A stretch of DNA of 64,000 nucleotides from Actinacidiphila acidipaludis. GTDB taxonomy: Bacteria > Actinomycetota > Actinomycetes > Streptomycetales > Streptomycetaceae. Position 1 is the first letter of the stretch; the number at the start of each line of letters is the position of its first letter. The stretch is taken from assembly GCF_019890725.1 (NCBI RefSeq), contig NZ_JAINZZ010000041.1:1-64000 (forward strand), read 5' to 3'. The translations under genes and the position numbers were made by a program. Below the pieces are notes generated by a model. It had not been told where the DNA came from. It did no database searches and saw only the letters and a program-made list of their open reading frames with translations. Shown piece by piece: positions 16,309 to 25,709 of this stretch.

Positions 16309-16370
16309 AAGAAGACAGCGAACGGGGAACGGCCACCCGGCCCGCCGTTCCGCGACACCTGGAGACGACG

Positions 16371-17072
16371 ATGCAACTGGCGACGCACACCTGGGGCTCC
16401 CCGGGCGACCGGGTGGCACTGCTGGTCCACGGTGTGATGGCCGACCACCGCACCTGGCGCAGGGTGGGACCCGCGCTGGCCGGCCAGGGCTATCACGTGG
16501 TCGGTGTGGATCTGCCGGGTCACGGGCGCAGTCCGCGCGCCGCCGGACCGGACGGTGAACCCCGGTACCGCCTGGACGACATGGCCGCGGCCCTCGCCGC
16601 GTCCTGCCCCGACGGCGCGCGGATCGCGATCGGCCACTCCCTGGGCGCGCTCGTGCTGGAACGCGCGCTCCACCGCGGCCTGACGATCGGCCGGGCCGTC
16701 TACAGCGACCCGGCGTGGCGCACCGAACCCCATGACCTGTCCGGGGCCCGGGCGTACCGGCATGCGACGCGTGAGGAGATCCGTGCGGCCAACCCGCGGT
16801 GGGAGGCCGCGGCGGTGGACGACGAGGCCCGGTGCCTGGAGCTCTGGGACACGGCGACGCTGGCGGTTCTCGCGTCGCCGCCGGGCCTGCCCGTGTCCGC
16901 CCCGGTGCCGTCGCTGGTGCTGCTCGCCGACCCGAGCGAGCGCGTTCCACCGGACCGGCAGGAGGAACTGCGGGCGCGCGGGTTCGAGCTGCGCACGGTC
17001 CCGGGGACTGGGCACTCGATCCACCGTGACGACTTCCCCGGCTTCATGGCCGCGATGTCGGACTGGGTCTGA
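16371..17072 (+). CDS. alpha/beta-fold hydrolase
   Basis: A 233-residue cytosolic hydrolase. It shows the oxyanion-site motif LLVHGVMADHRTW, then GVDLPGHGRSPR, the nucleophile elbow IGHSLGALV (Ser in GHSLG), the acid segment VLLADPSERVPP and the catalytic histidine in TVPGTGHSIHRDDF. All three triad residues appear intact. The size is a little short, reflecting a small cap domain. The substrate is unknown. Its placement after the LacI operator elements suggests control by that regulator. The ATG is preceded by a GGAG-containing stretch (CTGGAGACGACG). Confidence 0.88.
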   Translation: MQLATHTWGSPGDRVALLVHGVMADHRTWRRVGPALAGQGYHVVGVDLPGHGRSPRAAGPDGEPRYRLDDMAAALAASCPDGARIAIGHSLGALVLERALHRGLTIGRAVYSDPAWRTEPHDLSGARAYRHATREEIRAANPRWEAAAVDDEARCLELWDTATLAVLASPPGLPVSAPVPSLVLLADPSERVPPDRQEELRARGFELRTVPGTGHSIHRDDFPGFMAAMSDWV

Positions 17073-17278
17073 CCGGCGTCGCGCGGGTCGAGCGCCCACA
17101 CAGGCCCGGCGGCGCCCGCCTCGATGTCCGAGACGACGCCGCGAACGACGCACCTTTCCCGCCGGCCGGAACCCGAACCGTCCGAGGGCCGTCGGACTCC
17201 CAGAGACCTCGCCTCAGACCCACCCCTCCCCGCCCCCTTCCCCTCGTCCCTCCTCACCATCCGGACGGAGATCCAGTC

Positions 17279-18274
17279 ATGGTCACCAGCGCCCGCGAGG
17301 CCTCGCAGGCCCCTCCCCCGCCGGCCGGGGCCCGGCTGCTCGCCGCCCTCGACATCGGCGGCACCAAGATCGCCGGAGCCGTGCTCGACGAACGGGGCAC
17401 GATCCTGCACCGGGCGCAGCACCGCACCCCCGGCGGCGGCACCGAGGAGGTGTTCCTGGCCGTCCGGGCGGTGCTGGAGGACCTGGCGGGTGGGCCGCAG
17501 TGGGACCAGGTGGCGTCGCTGGGCATCGCCAGCGCGGGCCCGATCGACGTCGCCCGGGGCACGGTGAGCCCGGTCAACATCCCCGGCTGGCGCGGATTCC
17601 CCGTCGTCGACCGGGTGCGGGACCTGCCGCAGGCCGCCGGACTGCCGGTCGTGCTGTGCGGGGACGCGGTCGCGATGACGGCGGCCGAGCACCGGCTGGG
17701 CGCCGCCCGGGGCTGCCGGGACGCGCTGTGCATGGTGGTCTCCACCGGCGTCGGCGCCGGGCTGGTCATGGACGGCGCCGTCCGCAACGGTCCCACCGGG
17801 AACGCCGGCCACCTCGGGCACATCACCGTCGACCTGCTGGGTGACCCCTGCGTGTGCGGCGGCCGGGGCTGCGTCGAGCAGCTGGCGAGCGGCACCGCGC
17901 TCACCCGGCGGGCGCTGCGGAGCGGCTGGCAGCCGAGCGGGACGGCCGACGGCGCGGGACTCGCCGCCGACGCCCGGGCCGGTGACGCCGTCGCCCTGGC
18001 CGCGTTCGACACCTCCGCGCGAGCGCTGGCGGCCGGCATCGCCGCGGTCGCGACCCTGGTGGAGATCGAGGTGGCGGTCATCGGCGGCGGTGTCGCCGAG
18101 GCCCACGACGTGCTGTTCCCGCCGTTGCGCCGGCATCTTGCGTCGTACGCCGTGCTGCCGTTCGCCGCCGGGGTCCGCGTCGAGCGGGCGGCCCTGCGCG
18201 CGGACGCGGGTCTGATCGGAGCGGCCCTGATCGCCGCGGACCGGCAATCGGCAGGGGCCGCGCGGCAGCCGTGA
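17279..18274 (+). CDS. ROK-family sugar kinase
   Basis: A 331-residue member of the repressor/ORF/kinase family lacking a DNA-binding domain, so it is a kinase. ALDIGGTKIAGAVLDERG is the ATP phosphate loop, and GIASAGPIDVARGTVSPVN follows. NAGHLGHITVD has the catalytic region, and CVCGGRGCVEQLASG is the zinc-binding CxCGxxGCxE signature. Typical substrates are glucose, fructose, mannose or N-acetyl sugars. In a block with beta-mannosidase and a sugar importer, mannose is a reasonable guess. The start ATG has GGAG-like sequence upstream (CGGACGGAGATCCAGTC). Confidence 0.9.
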   Translation: MVTSAREASQAPPPPAGARLLAALDIGGTKIAGAVLDERGTILHRAQHRTPGGGTEEVFLAVRAVLEDLAGGPQWDQVASLGIASAGPIDVARGTVSPVNIPGWRGFPVVDRVRDLPQAAGLPVVLCGDAVAMTAAEHRLGAARGCRDALCMVVSTGVGAGLVMDGAVRNGPTGNAGHLGHITVDLLGDPCVCGGRGCVEQLASGTALTRRALRSGWQPSGTADGAGLAADARAGDAVALAAFDTSARALAAGIAAVATLVEIEVAVIGGGVAEAHDVLFPPLRRHLASYAVLPFAAGVRVERAALRADAGLIGAALIAADRQSAGAARQP

Positions 18275-18395
18275 CGGGGGCGGGGCCAGGCGGTCTGGCA
18301 CGAACGTCAGGTACGTACCAGGCTGGGTGACAGCGGTCGCCGCCCGGGCGCCGGGCCCGGCCGGCGGCTTCCCCCACATGGAAAGGCCACCTGTC

Positions 18396-19673
18396 GTGAG
18401 TGACGACGAGCAGAACGGTCCGCGGACCGCACCGCCGGGTCTCTCCGGGCTGGCGAGGCGGCGGCTCCTGGGAGCGGCGGCGGCCGTCGCCCTCGGGGGT
18501 GTGGCCGGTTCGGGCCGCGCCGACGCCGAGCCCGACCGAGTCGGCGCCCGGGCCGCCGGAACGGCGGCGCCCGAGGCCGGAACGGCCGCACCCGCCGCAC
18601 CGCCCGCGCGGACGCCGGCGCCGCCCGCCACCCGGGCGGCCATCCGGGCCCTCTACGTCGGCACCTACACCTCCTCGGGAGGCCCCGGCCTCGAGGTCGC
18701 CGTGTACGACCCGGTGTCGGGCTCGGTGCACCGCTCGACGGCGCTGTCCACGGTGGCCGACCCCTCGTTCCTGGCGGCCCGGGGCAGTGACGTGCTCTAC
18801 GCGGTCGACGAGAACCAGGACCAGGTCACCGCGGTCGCCGTCGCCGGCGGCGCTCCCCGTGTCCTGAACAGCGGCGGCACCGGCGGCTCGGGGCCGTGCC
18901 ATCTGACGGTCCACGCCGCCGGCGGCCACCTACTGACGGCGAACTACGGCTCGGGGAGTGTGGCGGTCCACCGGCTCGCCGCGGACGGCTCGCTGGGGCG
19001 CCGGACCGATCTGGTGCGGCACACCGGTTCGGGGCCGGACCCCGACCGGCAGAGCGGGCCGCACACCCACATGGTGCTCAACGACCGGACCGGCGGCTTC
19101 GTCCTGGCGGTGGACCTCGGCACGGACACCGTCTACACCTACCGCCTCGCCACCGGGACGGGGAAACTCACCGGCGTCTCGACGGCACAGGTCACCGCGG
19201 GCTCGGGGCCGCGGCACGCCGCCTTCCACCCCTCGGGACGCCACCTCTACGTGGCCAACGAACTGGGCAACTCCCTGACGGTGTGCGGCTACGACCCGGA
19301 CTCGGGCAGGGTGACGCACGGCACGTCGCTGCCGACAGTGCCGGGGGGCGGCGGCTCCGCGCCCAACTACCCGGCCGAGGTGGTTGTTTCGGCCGACGGC
19401 GCGTTCGTCTACGTGTCCAACCGGGGCCACGACAGTGTGGCGCGGTACGCGGTGGGTGCGGGCGGGGGTCGGTTGCGTCTCCTCGACGCGGTCGCCTCGG
19501 GCGGCGCCTATCCCCGGCACATCGCCCTGGACCCCAGCGGCGCCTGGCTGTTCGCCGCGAACCAGAACTCCGGGACGGTCGCGGTTTTCGCGCGGGACGA
19601 GGCGACGGGAGCGCTGACGCCGGCCGGAACGCCGTTCGCCGTCACGGCACCGGTGTGCGTGCTGCCGCAGTAG
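18396..19673 (+). CDS. secreted lactonase-family beta-propeller protein (6-phosphogluconolactonase-like)
   Basis: A 425-residue protein. The twin-arginine-type leader (LARRRLLGAAAAVALGGVAG) and an alanine/proline linker precede a seven-bladed propeller of the lactonase/Pgl family. Blade motifs include LYVGTYTSSGGPGLEV, TGGSGPCHLTVH, HTHMVLNDRTGGFVLAVDLG, GPRHAAFHPSGRHLYVANEL and YPRHIALDPSGAWLFAANQN. Cytosolic relatives hydrolyse 6-phosphogluconolactone; an exported copy more likely acts on other sugar lactones. I chose the GTG at 18396 because AAAGG lies upstream and the Tat leader follows directly. It follows the ROK kinase in the same direction. Confidence 0.85.
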   Translation: MSDDEQNGPRTAPPGLSGLARRRLLGAAAAVALGGVAGSGRADAEPDRVGARAAGTAAPEAGTAAPAAPPARTPAPPATRAAIRALYVGTYTSSGGPGLEVAVYDPVSGSVHRSTALSTVADPSFLAARGSDVLYAVDENQDQVTAVAVAGGAPRVLNSGGTGGSGPCHLTVHAAGGHLLTANYGSGSVAVHRLAADGSLGRRTDLVRHTGSGPDPDRQSGPHTHMVLNDRTGGFVLAVDLGTDTVYTYRLATGTGKLTGVSTAQVTAGSGPRHAAFHPSGRHLYVANELGNSLTVCGYDPDSGRVTHGTSLPTVPGGGGSAPNYPAEVVVSADGAFVYVSNRGHDSVARYAVGAGGGRLRLLDAVASGGAYPRHIALDPSGAWLFAANQNSGTVAVFARDEATGALTPAGTPFAVTAPVCVLPQ

Positions 19674-19837
19674 GGGAAGGGTCGCGCCCGGGCCGTGGAG
19701 GCGGCACCTGAACGCACCGAGGTGAGCGGAGGCCGCGTTCCCCACGCACCGCCGATCCGGGATTCCCGGCCGTCGGCGCACCCCCCGGTGCGGCGCGCAG
19801 AGTTCCGCGTCGCCGCGCGCCGCACCGGCGTGCGGGT

Positions 19838-22363
19838 TCACCGCACCGGGTCGGCGACCTGGTCCATCGCGGCGGAGGTGTTGACGCATCGCAGCGCCGC
19901 GCGCAGCGCCTCCGGGCCGGCGCCGTTCCACCCGGTGACGGCGAACTCGGCACTCTCACCGGGCAGCAGCGTCACCAGACCGCGGTCGGTGCGCGCTTCG
20001 GGATGCAGGCGGTCGGCCTGGAGCAGCAGGTCGCGGACCAGGGTGTGCGCGGTGACCGTCACGCGTGCTCCACCGGGGTTTGGCGTCACGCTGATCGTCA
20101 TCTCGGCGGCGGGATAGGCGAACGCGCGGTCGGGCACCGCGACGTGCACGGCACGCAGCCCGTCGGCGTCGGCGACCAGCAACTCACGCTGCGGATCACG
20201 CAATTCTCCGATTTCCGGGTCGAGTTCGAGCAGAGCGACGGATCGGGCCGCCACCTGGACGGGAACGTGTTCCTCGGCCCCTGGACCGCCGTGGGCGTCC
20301 AGGCGCCGCACCAGCGCCGTGGTGGTCCAGGGCTCGGCGCTCTGGTTGACCGCCGCGAGGACGGTCCGTCCTTCGCGGGTCTGCAGCGTCAGCAGCCGGT
20401 CGGCGTAGAGGCGTTTCAGCTCGTGGTAGAGCGGCTTCTCGCGGCCGTCGCCGTCGATCGCGGCCCAGGAGGTCACCGGCCAGCAGTCGTTGAGCTGCCA
20501 CAGGATCGTGCCGGCGCACAGCGGCCAGTGCGAGCGCCAGTGCTCGACGCCCGTGGCCACCGCCCGCACCTGGTTGACCTGGGTGAGGTAGTGCCAGGTC
20601 GCGAAGTCGGCGGGCGGCGCGAAGTGGTGGGCCAGCCCGCGGTCGAGCTTGCCGTTGCCGTCCTCCGCCTTCTGGTGGTGGAGCATCCCCGGCGCGTCCG
20701 GGGTCAGCGGACGGTCGCTGAGCGCGCGTCGCAGCGTCGCGTACGCGGGTGGGGCCTGCCAGCCGAACTCGGCGACGAACCGGGGCACGTCGTCGCGGTA
20801 GTGGGTGTAGTCGCGGCGGTTCCACACCTCCCAGGAGTGGGCGGTGCCGTGCCGCGGGTCGTTGGGGTGCCGATCGCGCGAGCCGGACCAGGGGCTGCCC
20901 GCCCAGTACGGGCGGGTGGGGTCGGTCTCGGCGACGACGCGGGGCAGCAGGTCCAGGTAGTACCCCTCTCCCCAGGACCTGCCCGCCAGGTCGGGCTCCC
21001 AGTCCCAGTCGCGGAAGCCCCACAGGTTCTCGTTGTTGCCGTTCCACAGCACCAGGGAGGCGTGCGGCATCAGCCGGACGACGTTCTCCCGCGCCTCGGC
21101 CTCGACCTCCGAGCGCAGCGGTTCCTCCTCGGGGTAGGCGGCGCACGCGAACGGGAAGTCCTGCCAGACCATCAGGCCCAGTTCGTCGCAGGCCGTGTAG
21201 AAGTCCTCGCTCTCGTAGATGCCGCCGCCCCACACCCGCACGAGGTCCACGCCGGCGGCGGCCGCCTGTTCCAGGCGCCGTCGGTAGCATTCGGGTGTGA
21301 TACGGGAGGGGAAGACGTCGTCGGGGATCCAGTTGACTCCGCGGGCGAACAGCGGTGTCCCGTTGACGACGAGGGTGAAGGCGCTGCCGTGGTCGTCGGC
21401 GGAGGTGTCGAGCTCCACCGTGCGGAAGCCGACCGGGCGTTCCCACCGGTCGAGCGGCGTTCCGGCGTCGTCGGCGAGGGCGACCACGCAGCCGTAGAGG
21501 GGCTGGTCACCGTGGCCGCGCGGCCACCACCGTTCGACGCCGGGCACCTCGACCCGGAGGGTCATCTCGACTGCGTCCGAGGGGACTTGAGCCCGAACTT
21601 CGGTGCCGGCGACGCTCAGCGCGAGACGGAGCGTACGGCCTTCCCCACGGGGGGCGCGCCGCACGTGAACCTCCACGGAAACGATTCCGGTGCCGTCCTG
21701 CCCGACCGTGACCCGGGGGCGGACCTCGGCGATCCGGGCCGTCGACCACTGCTCGAGCCGGGGCTCGCGCCACAGTCCCGCGGTGACGAGCGTCGGCCCC
21801 CAGTCCCAGCCGAAGGAGCAGGCCATCTTGCGGACGAACTGGTACGGCTCGGCGTAGGCGCCGGGCCGGTCACCGAGGAGCGCGCGGACCCGTTCGGCCT
21901 CCTCGTACGCGGAGGTGAAGGCCACGGTGAGGGGCGCGGGGCCCGCGGCGAGGGCGTCGGTGACGTCGAAGCGGAACGAGCGGTGCATGTTGCGGGTACG
22001 GCCCAGGACGATGTCGCCGAGGCGGATCTCGGCGACGGTGTCGAGGCCGTCGAAGACCAACTCGGTGCGCTCGTGGCCGGCGGCGCACGCGGACAGGGTG
22101 GTGCCGTACGTCCAGTCGGCCCGGCCCACCCAGGCCACCTCGGTCTCGTTGCGGTCCAGGAAGGGGTCCGGGATCAGGCCCGCGGTCAGCAGGTCGGTGT
22201 GCACGCAGCCGGGAACCGTGGCGGGGATGACGGCGGGAATGACGGCGGGCGGGGCAGCGGGAAGGGCCGCGCCCGCAACGGTGTCCGGTGCGTGCGGGGG
22301 GAGGTGCCTGGAGCTGTCCAGGCGCAGGGTCCAGCCGCTGGTGAGCGGCGTGCTGACCTTCAT
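19838..22363 (-). CDS. beta-mannosidase (GH2)
   Basis: An 841-residue cytosolic glycosidase cleaving terminal beta-mannose from manno-oligosaccharides. The N-terminal jelly roll has VPGCVHTDLL and DWTYGTTL. The TIM barrel carries VRVWGGGIYE, VWQDFPFACAAYP, the acid/base Glu in LWNGNNENLWG and the nucleophile Glu in FVAEFGWQAPP, motifs diagnostic of GH2 mannosidases. It has no signal peptide, so it acts on imported sugars. It is last in a same-strand cluster with an ABC importer, about 90 bases after the second permease. The ATG follows GGAGACCGC; longer in-frame versions would read through the permease gene and are rejected. Confidence 0.94.
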   Translation of the reverse strand: MKVSTPLTSGWTLRLDSSRHLPPHAPDTVAGAALPAAPPAVIPAVIPATVPGCVHTDLLTAGLIPDPFLDRNETEVAWVGRADWTYGTTLSACAAGHERTELVFDGLDTVAEIRLGDIVLGRTRNMHRSFRFDVTDALAAGPAPLTVAFTSAYEEAERVRALLGDRPGAYAEPYQFVRKMACSFGWDWGPTLVTAGLWREPRLEQWSTARIAEVRPRVTVGQDGTGIVSVEVHVRRAPRGEGRTLRLALSVAGTEVRAQVPSDAVEMTLRVEVPGVERWWPRGHGDQPLYGCVVALADDAGTPLDRWERPVGFRTVELDTSADDHGSAFTLVVNGTPLFARGVNWIPDDVFPSRITPECYRRRLEQAAAAGVDLVRVWGGGIYESEDFYTACDELGLMVWQDFPFACAAYPEEEPLRSEVEAEARENVVRLMPHASLVLWNGNNENLWGFRDWDWEPDLAGRSWGEGYYLDLLPRVVAETDPTRPYWAGSPWSGSRDRHPNDPRHGTAHSWEVWNRRDYTHYRDDVPRFVAEFGWQAPPAYATLRRALSDRPLTPDAPGMLHHQKAEDGNGKLDRGLAHHFAPPADFATWHYLTQVNQVRAVATGVEHWRSHWPLCAGTILWQLNDCWPVTSWAAIDGDGREKPLYHELKRLYADRLLTLQTREGRTVLAAVNQSAEPWTTTALVRRLDAHGGPGAEEHVPVQVAARSVALLELDPEIGELRDPQRELLVADADGLRAVHVAVPDRAFAYPAAEMTISVTPNPGGARVTVTAHTLVRDLLLQADRLHPEARTDRGLVTLLPGESAEFAVTGWNGAGPEALRAALRCVNTSAAMDQVADPVR

Positions 22364-22452
22364 GCGGTCTCCGTAGGTTGTGTGGCGGCCCGGGAGGGCC
22401 CCGGAGGGCTCGGCGGTGGCGGGGAATGCGATGCGGCGGGGACCCTCCGGCG

Positions 22453-23340
22453 TCACTTGGTGGCGCCGGCGGCGAAGCCGTTGTAGATGAAGCGCTGCAG
22501 GGCCAGGAAGACGACCAGGCTGGGCACGATCACCAGCGCCGCGCCCGCGGAGATGACCTCCCAGTGGGCGCCGTAGGGGCCCTTGAAGCGGAACAGGGAG
22601 GTGGAGATCGTGCCGAGGTCGTCGTCCGGCATGTAGAGGAACGGGATGTAGAAGTCGTTGTAGACGGCGACGCCCTTGACGATCACCACGGTGGCGACGG
22701 CCGGTTTGAGCAGCGGCAGGATGATGCGCCAGTAGATGGTGAACGAGTTGGCGCCGTCCAGGCGCGCGGCCTCGTCCAGCGAGACCGGGATCGACCGGAT
22801 GAACTGCAGGAAGATGTAGATGGACACGATGTCGGTGCCCATGTACAGCAGCACCGGCGCCCAGCGGGTGTCCATCACCCCCAGCCGGTTGACGATCTGG
22901 TAGGTGGCGACCTGCGTGGTGACGCTGGGGACCAGCGACGCGATCAGGAACAGCGCCATCACGAGCTTCTTGAACCGGAAGGGGAAGCGGTCGATGGCGT
23001 AGGCGGTCATCGAGCCGATCAGGACCGTGCCGAGCACCGAGAAGAAGAGGATGAACGAGGTGTTCCACAGAGCCCGCAGCATGTGCCCGTCGTTGAACGC
23101 GACGACGTAGTTGTGCAGGTTGAACCAGTTGTGCGGTGCGGCCAGCGCCGCGCCGTCGGCCATCTCCGTGCTGGTGCGCAGCGAGGTGAGCAGCACCGCG
23201 GCCAGCGGTACCAGCACGACCGCGGAAGCCAGCACCAGCGAGAGGTACTTCAGGAACACCGCCGTGCGCCGGCGGACGAGGGCCCTGGTCCCCGGCCTGC
23301 GCGGTGCCCGCGCTATCGCCGGGCCGTCGATCGCGGTCAT
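22453..23340 (-). CDS. carbohydrate ABC transporter permease (MalG/UgpE type)
   Basis: A 295-residue inner-membrane protein with six predicted helices. It begins with FLKYLSLVLASAVVLVPLAA, has GSMTAYAIDRFPFRFKKLVM, and carries the EAA loop SLDEAARLDGANSFTIYWRI where the ATPase docks. It pairs with the upstream permease through an ATGA overlap of start and stop, a sign of translational coupling. It belongs to the CUT1 class of oligosaccharide importers. No ATPase gene is in the cluster, so it presumably uses the shared MsiK-type ATPase found elsewhere in Streptomyces genomes. Confidence 0.93.
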   Translation of the reverse strand: MTAIDGPAIARAPRRPGTRALVRRRTAVFLKYLSLVLASAVVLVPLAAVLLTSLRTSTEMADGAALAAPHNWFNLHNYVVAFNDGHMLRALWNTSFILFFSVLGTVLIGSMTAYAIDRFPFRFKKLVMALFLIASLVPSVTTQVATYQIVNRLGVMDTRWAPVLLYMGTDIVSIYIFLQFIRSIPVSLDEAARLDGANSFTIYWRIILPLLKPAVATVVIVKGVAVYNDFYIPFLYMPDDDLGTISTSLFRFKGPYGAHWEVISAGAALVIVPSLVVFLALQRFIYNGFAAGATK

Positions 23341-24311
23341 GACTGTTCCACCCTCTCGTCGGGAAACAGCAGGCGCTGCAGCCACGTCACCAGCAGCACG
23401 ATGAGCAGCAGCACCACCGCGGCGGCCGACGCGAGGCCGGTCTTGTTGAAGTTGAAGGCGAGCTTGATCGTCTGGATGACGAAGGTCTCACTGTTGTTGG
23501 AGCCGCCGGTCATGATGAACGGGATCTCGAAGACCGACAGCGACCCGGACACCGCGAGGATCACGCTGAGGCTGATGATCGGCCGGATGCTGGGCGCGAT
23601 GACGTAGCGGAACTGCTGCCAGCGGCCGGCCCCGTCGAGCGCCGCGGCCTCGTACAGCTGCGGGGGTATGGACTGGATGGCGCCGATGAAGAGCACCATG
23701 TTCAGCCCCATGAAGCGCCACACCGACACCCCGGCCAGCGAGGTGTTGACCAGGTGCGGGTTGCCGAGCCACAGGTGACGGCCGGCGCCGAACCAGTGCA
23801 GCACGGTGTCGAGGGTCCCGCCGGGCTGGAAGAAGTACAGGAACACGAAGCCGACGGCGACACCGTTGATGAGGTACGGGAAGAACAGCAGGCCCTTGAA
23901 CAGGTTCCGCAGGCGGGTGTCGAAGCTGAGGACGGTCGCGAAGTAGAGCGCCGCGCAGATCTGCACGGCCGACGCCCCGAGATAGAACAGGCTGACCCAG
24001 AAGACCTGGAAGAGCTGCGGCCGGGTGAACAGGTCGGTGTAGTTGGACAGTCCGACCCAGTCGCGGGTGGGGCTGATCCCGTCCCAGTCGGTGAAGCTGT
24101 ACGAGAACATGTCCACCACCGGCAGCCAGGTGAACGTCACGAGCAGCGCGAGCGGGGCGAGCAGGTACAGCCAGGGGGTGAACCACCAGGCGCCGCCCCG
24201 GCGGCGCGACGCGGGCCGCCGGCGCGGTGGTCGCGGGTGGGTGCGGGCCGCGTCCGGTGGCGGCAGGGTCCGGGCGGGTGGAGTGCGGCCCGCGGTCCGC
24301 GGTGCGCTCAT
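23337..24311 (-). CDS. carbohydrate ABC transporter permease (MalF/UgpA type)
   Basis: A 324-residue CUT1 permease. A basic, proline-rich cytosolic N-terminus is followed by WLYLLAPLALLVTFTWLPVV, SLFYLGASAVQICAALYFAT, LLFFPYLINGVAVGFVFLYF and the EAA loop QLYEAAALDGAGRWQQFRYV. The ATG follows AAGGA. It overlaps the next permease by four bases and is separated from the binding-protein gene by 81 bases with a strong hairpin. The probable substrate is manno-oligosaccharide, from the flanking mannosidase and mannanase. Confidence 0.93.
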   Translation of the reverse strand: MSAPRTAGRTPPARTLPPPDAARTHPRPPRRRPASRRRGGAWWFTPWLYLLAPLALLVTFTWLPVVDMFSYSFTDWDGISPTRDWVGLSNYTDLFTRPQLFQVFWVSLFYLGASAVQICAALYFATVLSFDTRLRNLFKGLLFFPYLINGVAVGFVFLYFFQPGGTLDTVLHWFGAGRHLWLGNPHLVNTSLAGVSVWRFMGLNMVLFIGAIQSIPPQLYEAAALDGAGRWQQFRYVIAPSIRPIISLSVILAVSGSLSVFEIPFIMTGGSNNSETFVIQTIKLAFNFNKTGLASAAAVVLLLIVLLVTWLQRLLFPDERVEQS

Positions 24312-24335
24312 CTGGTCCTTCTTCCGTGGGATGGA

Positions 24336-24372
24336 GCTGCCCCGGCCCTGGGTTCCGCCGGGCCGGGGCAGC
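24336..24372 (-). terminator. intercistronic hairpin between binding protein and permease genes
   Basis: Perfect 13-bp arms GCTGCCCCGGCCC / GGGCCGGGGCAGC with an 11-base loop and no T-run. It lies where many sugar ABC operons carry a partial terminator or mRNA-protecting hairpin, which lowers permease output relative to the binding protein. Confidence 0.6.
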
Positions 24373-24392
24373 GGTGGTGCGGCCGGCTCCGG

Positions 24393-25709
24393 TCAGCCGA
24401 CGGTGCCCTGGGCGTCGGACCACTTCTTGTCGAGGTCCTTGAAGACGCTGTCCTTGTCGCCGCCGGCCGCACCCCGGGCGACGTCCACGATGTGCTGCGG
24501 GTAGTCCTGGTCGTTGATGCCGATCTCCGAGGCCTTGTCGATCTCGTCCACCAGGGCGGTCCTGTCGTTGGTGAGGTGGATGAGGCGCACCCCGGCGTCC
24601 TGGAACGGCTTGAGGTCGGCGGGCAGCGGTGAGCCCTTCACCGAGGAGATGGACAATGCGGCCTGCGCGTCACCGGACTTGTTGATGTACCAGTCGAGCC
24701 AGGCGCGGGCGGCGTCCTTGTTCTTGGAGTGGATGTTGACCGCGTACTGGTAGTCGGGGCGCACGACGGAGCAGAAGTGCCCGTCCTTCTGCGCCGGGAA
24801 GGGCATGAAGCCGATGCTGTCGGGGTTCTTCCTGGCCTTCTTGGCGGCGTCCTGCATCTGCACGACAGCCCACGAGCCGAGCCACATGGTGGCGATCTTT
24901 CCGGTGCCGAGCAGCACCTTGGAGTTCTCCCAGTTGGTGGTGTTCGGGTCGGCCTCGGACAGCTTGTCGTGCACGGTGTCGTAGAGCAGCGAGTCGACGA
25001 CGTTCAGGTCCTGGCCCTGCGCCCACGGCTCCTTGGTGCCGGCGAGCTTGTCGTTGGCGGCCGGGTCGCAGCTCGGCGACCCGAGTGCGTTGCCCCAGTT
25101 CGTCAGCGGCCAGCCGTCGTGGTAGTTCGTGTAGTAGGGCGTGGCACCGGTCTTCGCCTTGATGGCCTTGAGGTCGTCGAGGAACTGCTGCGGCGTCGTC
25201 GGCCAGGTGGTGACGCCGGCCTGCTGCCAGACCGCCTTGTTGTAGACGAAGCCGTTGGCGGTCCCGATGTTGGCGATCCCGTAGACCAGGCTGCCCACCG
25301 TCGCGTGGTCGGTGAAGTCGTAGGTCTTCGACAGGTCCGCGGCGGTGCCGAGCGGGGCGAAGAACGTCGGGTACTGCTTGAGCGGCACGGAGTTGGGGAT
25401 GGACAGCACGTCACCGTAGTTCTTGCTGTTCATCCGGATCTTGACGTCGCCCTCGTAGTCGGTGAGGCCCTGGAACTTCACCGTCACGTGCGGGTAGATC
25501 GTGTTGAACTCCGCCGCGTAGCGCTTCAGCGTGCCGTCCTGCACCTGGTCGGTGCGGTTGGTGAGGACGGTGATCGTGCCCGAGACCTTCGACGGGTCCG
25601 TGGGGACCTTCACCACGTCCGAGGACGATCCGCTTCCGCTCCCCCCGCCGCAGGCGGACAGGGCCAGGGCGAACACCAAACCGGTGGCCGCCAGAGCTGT
25701 TCTTCGCAT
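24393..25709 (-). CDS. extracellular sugar-binding lipoprotein of an ABC importer
   Basis: A 438-residue family 1 solute-binding protein. The leader MRRTALAATGLVFALALSAC ends in a lipobox whose cysteine is the lipidated residue; a Gly/Ser linker follows. Mature-domain motifs include TITVLTNRTDQVQDGTLKRY, GFVYNKAVWQQAGVTTWPTT and KIATMWLGSWAVVQMQDAAK, typical of CUT1 binding proteins. It is first in the importer operon and probably delivers manno-oligosaccharides released by the GH26 mannanase. The ATG follows GGGAGTGGGATCGGC. Confidence 0.93.
   Translation of the reverse strand: MRRTALAATGLVFALALSACGGGSGSGSSSDVVKVPTDPSKVSGTITVLTNRTDQVQDGTLKRYAAEFNTIYPHVTVKFQGLTDYEGDVKIRMNSKNYGDVLSIPNSVPLKQYPTFFAPLGTAADLSKTYDFTDHATVGSLVYGIANIGTANGFVYNKAVWQQAGVTTWPTTPQQFLDDLKAIKAKTGATPYYTNYHDGWPLTNWGNALGSPSCDPAANDKLAGTKEPWAQGQDLNVVDSLLYDTVHDKLSEADPNTTNWENSKVLLGTGKIATMWLGSWAVVQMQDAAKKARKNPDSIGFMPFPAQKDGHFCSVVRPDYQYAVNIHSKNKDAARAWLDWYINKSGDAQAALSISSVKGSPLPADLKPFQDAGVRLIHLTNDRTALVDEIDKASEIGINDQDYPQHIVDVARGAAGGDKDSVFKDLDKKWSDAQGTVG

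Larger units (their letters stand above)
15980..16370. other. divergent LacI/hydrolase intergenic region
   Basis: The 391 bases hold no supported gene. Two inverted copies of GAACGTTTTA (listed separately) are the only clear signals; they lie in a stretch of lower GC than the surroundings. Confidence 0.5.

Noticed and set aside
19838..23068. A single 1076-residue mannosidase reading frame.
   Set aside because: The upper part is an out-of-frame reading of the permease gene; the GH2 protein begins at 22363 after a good ribosome site.
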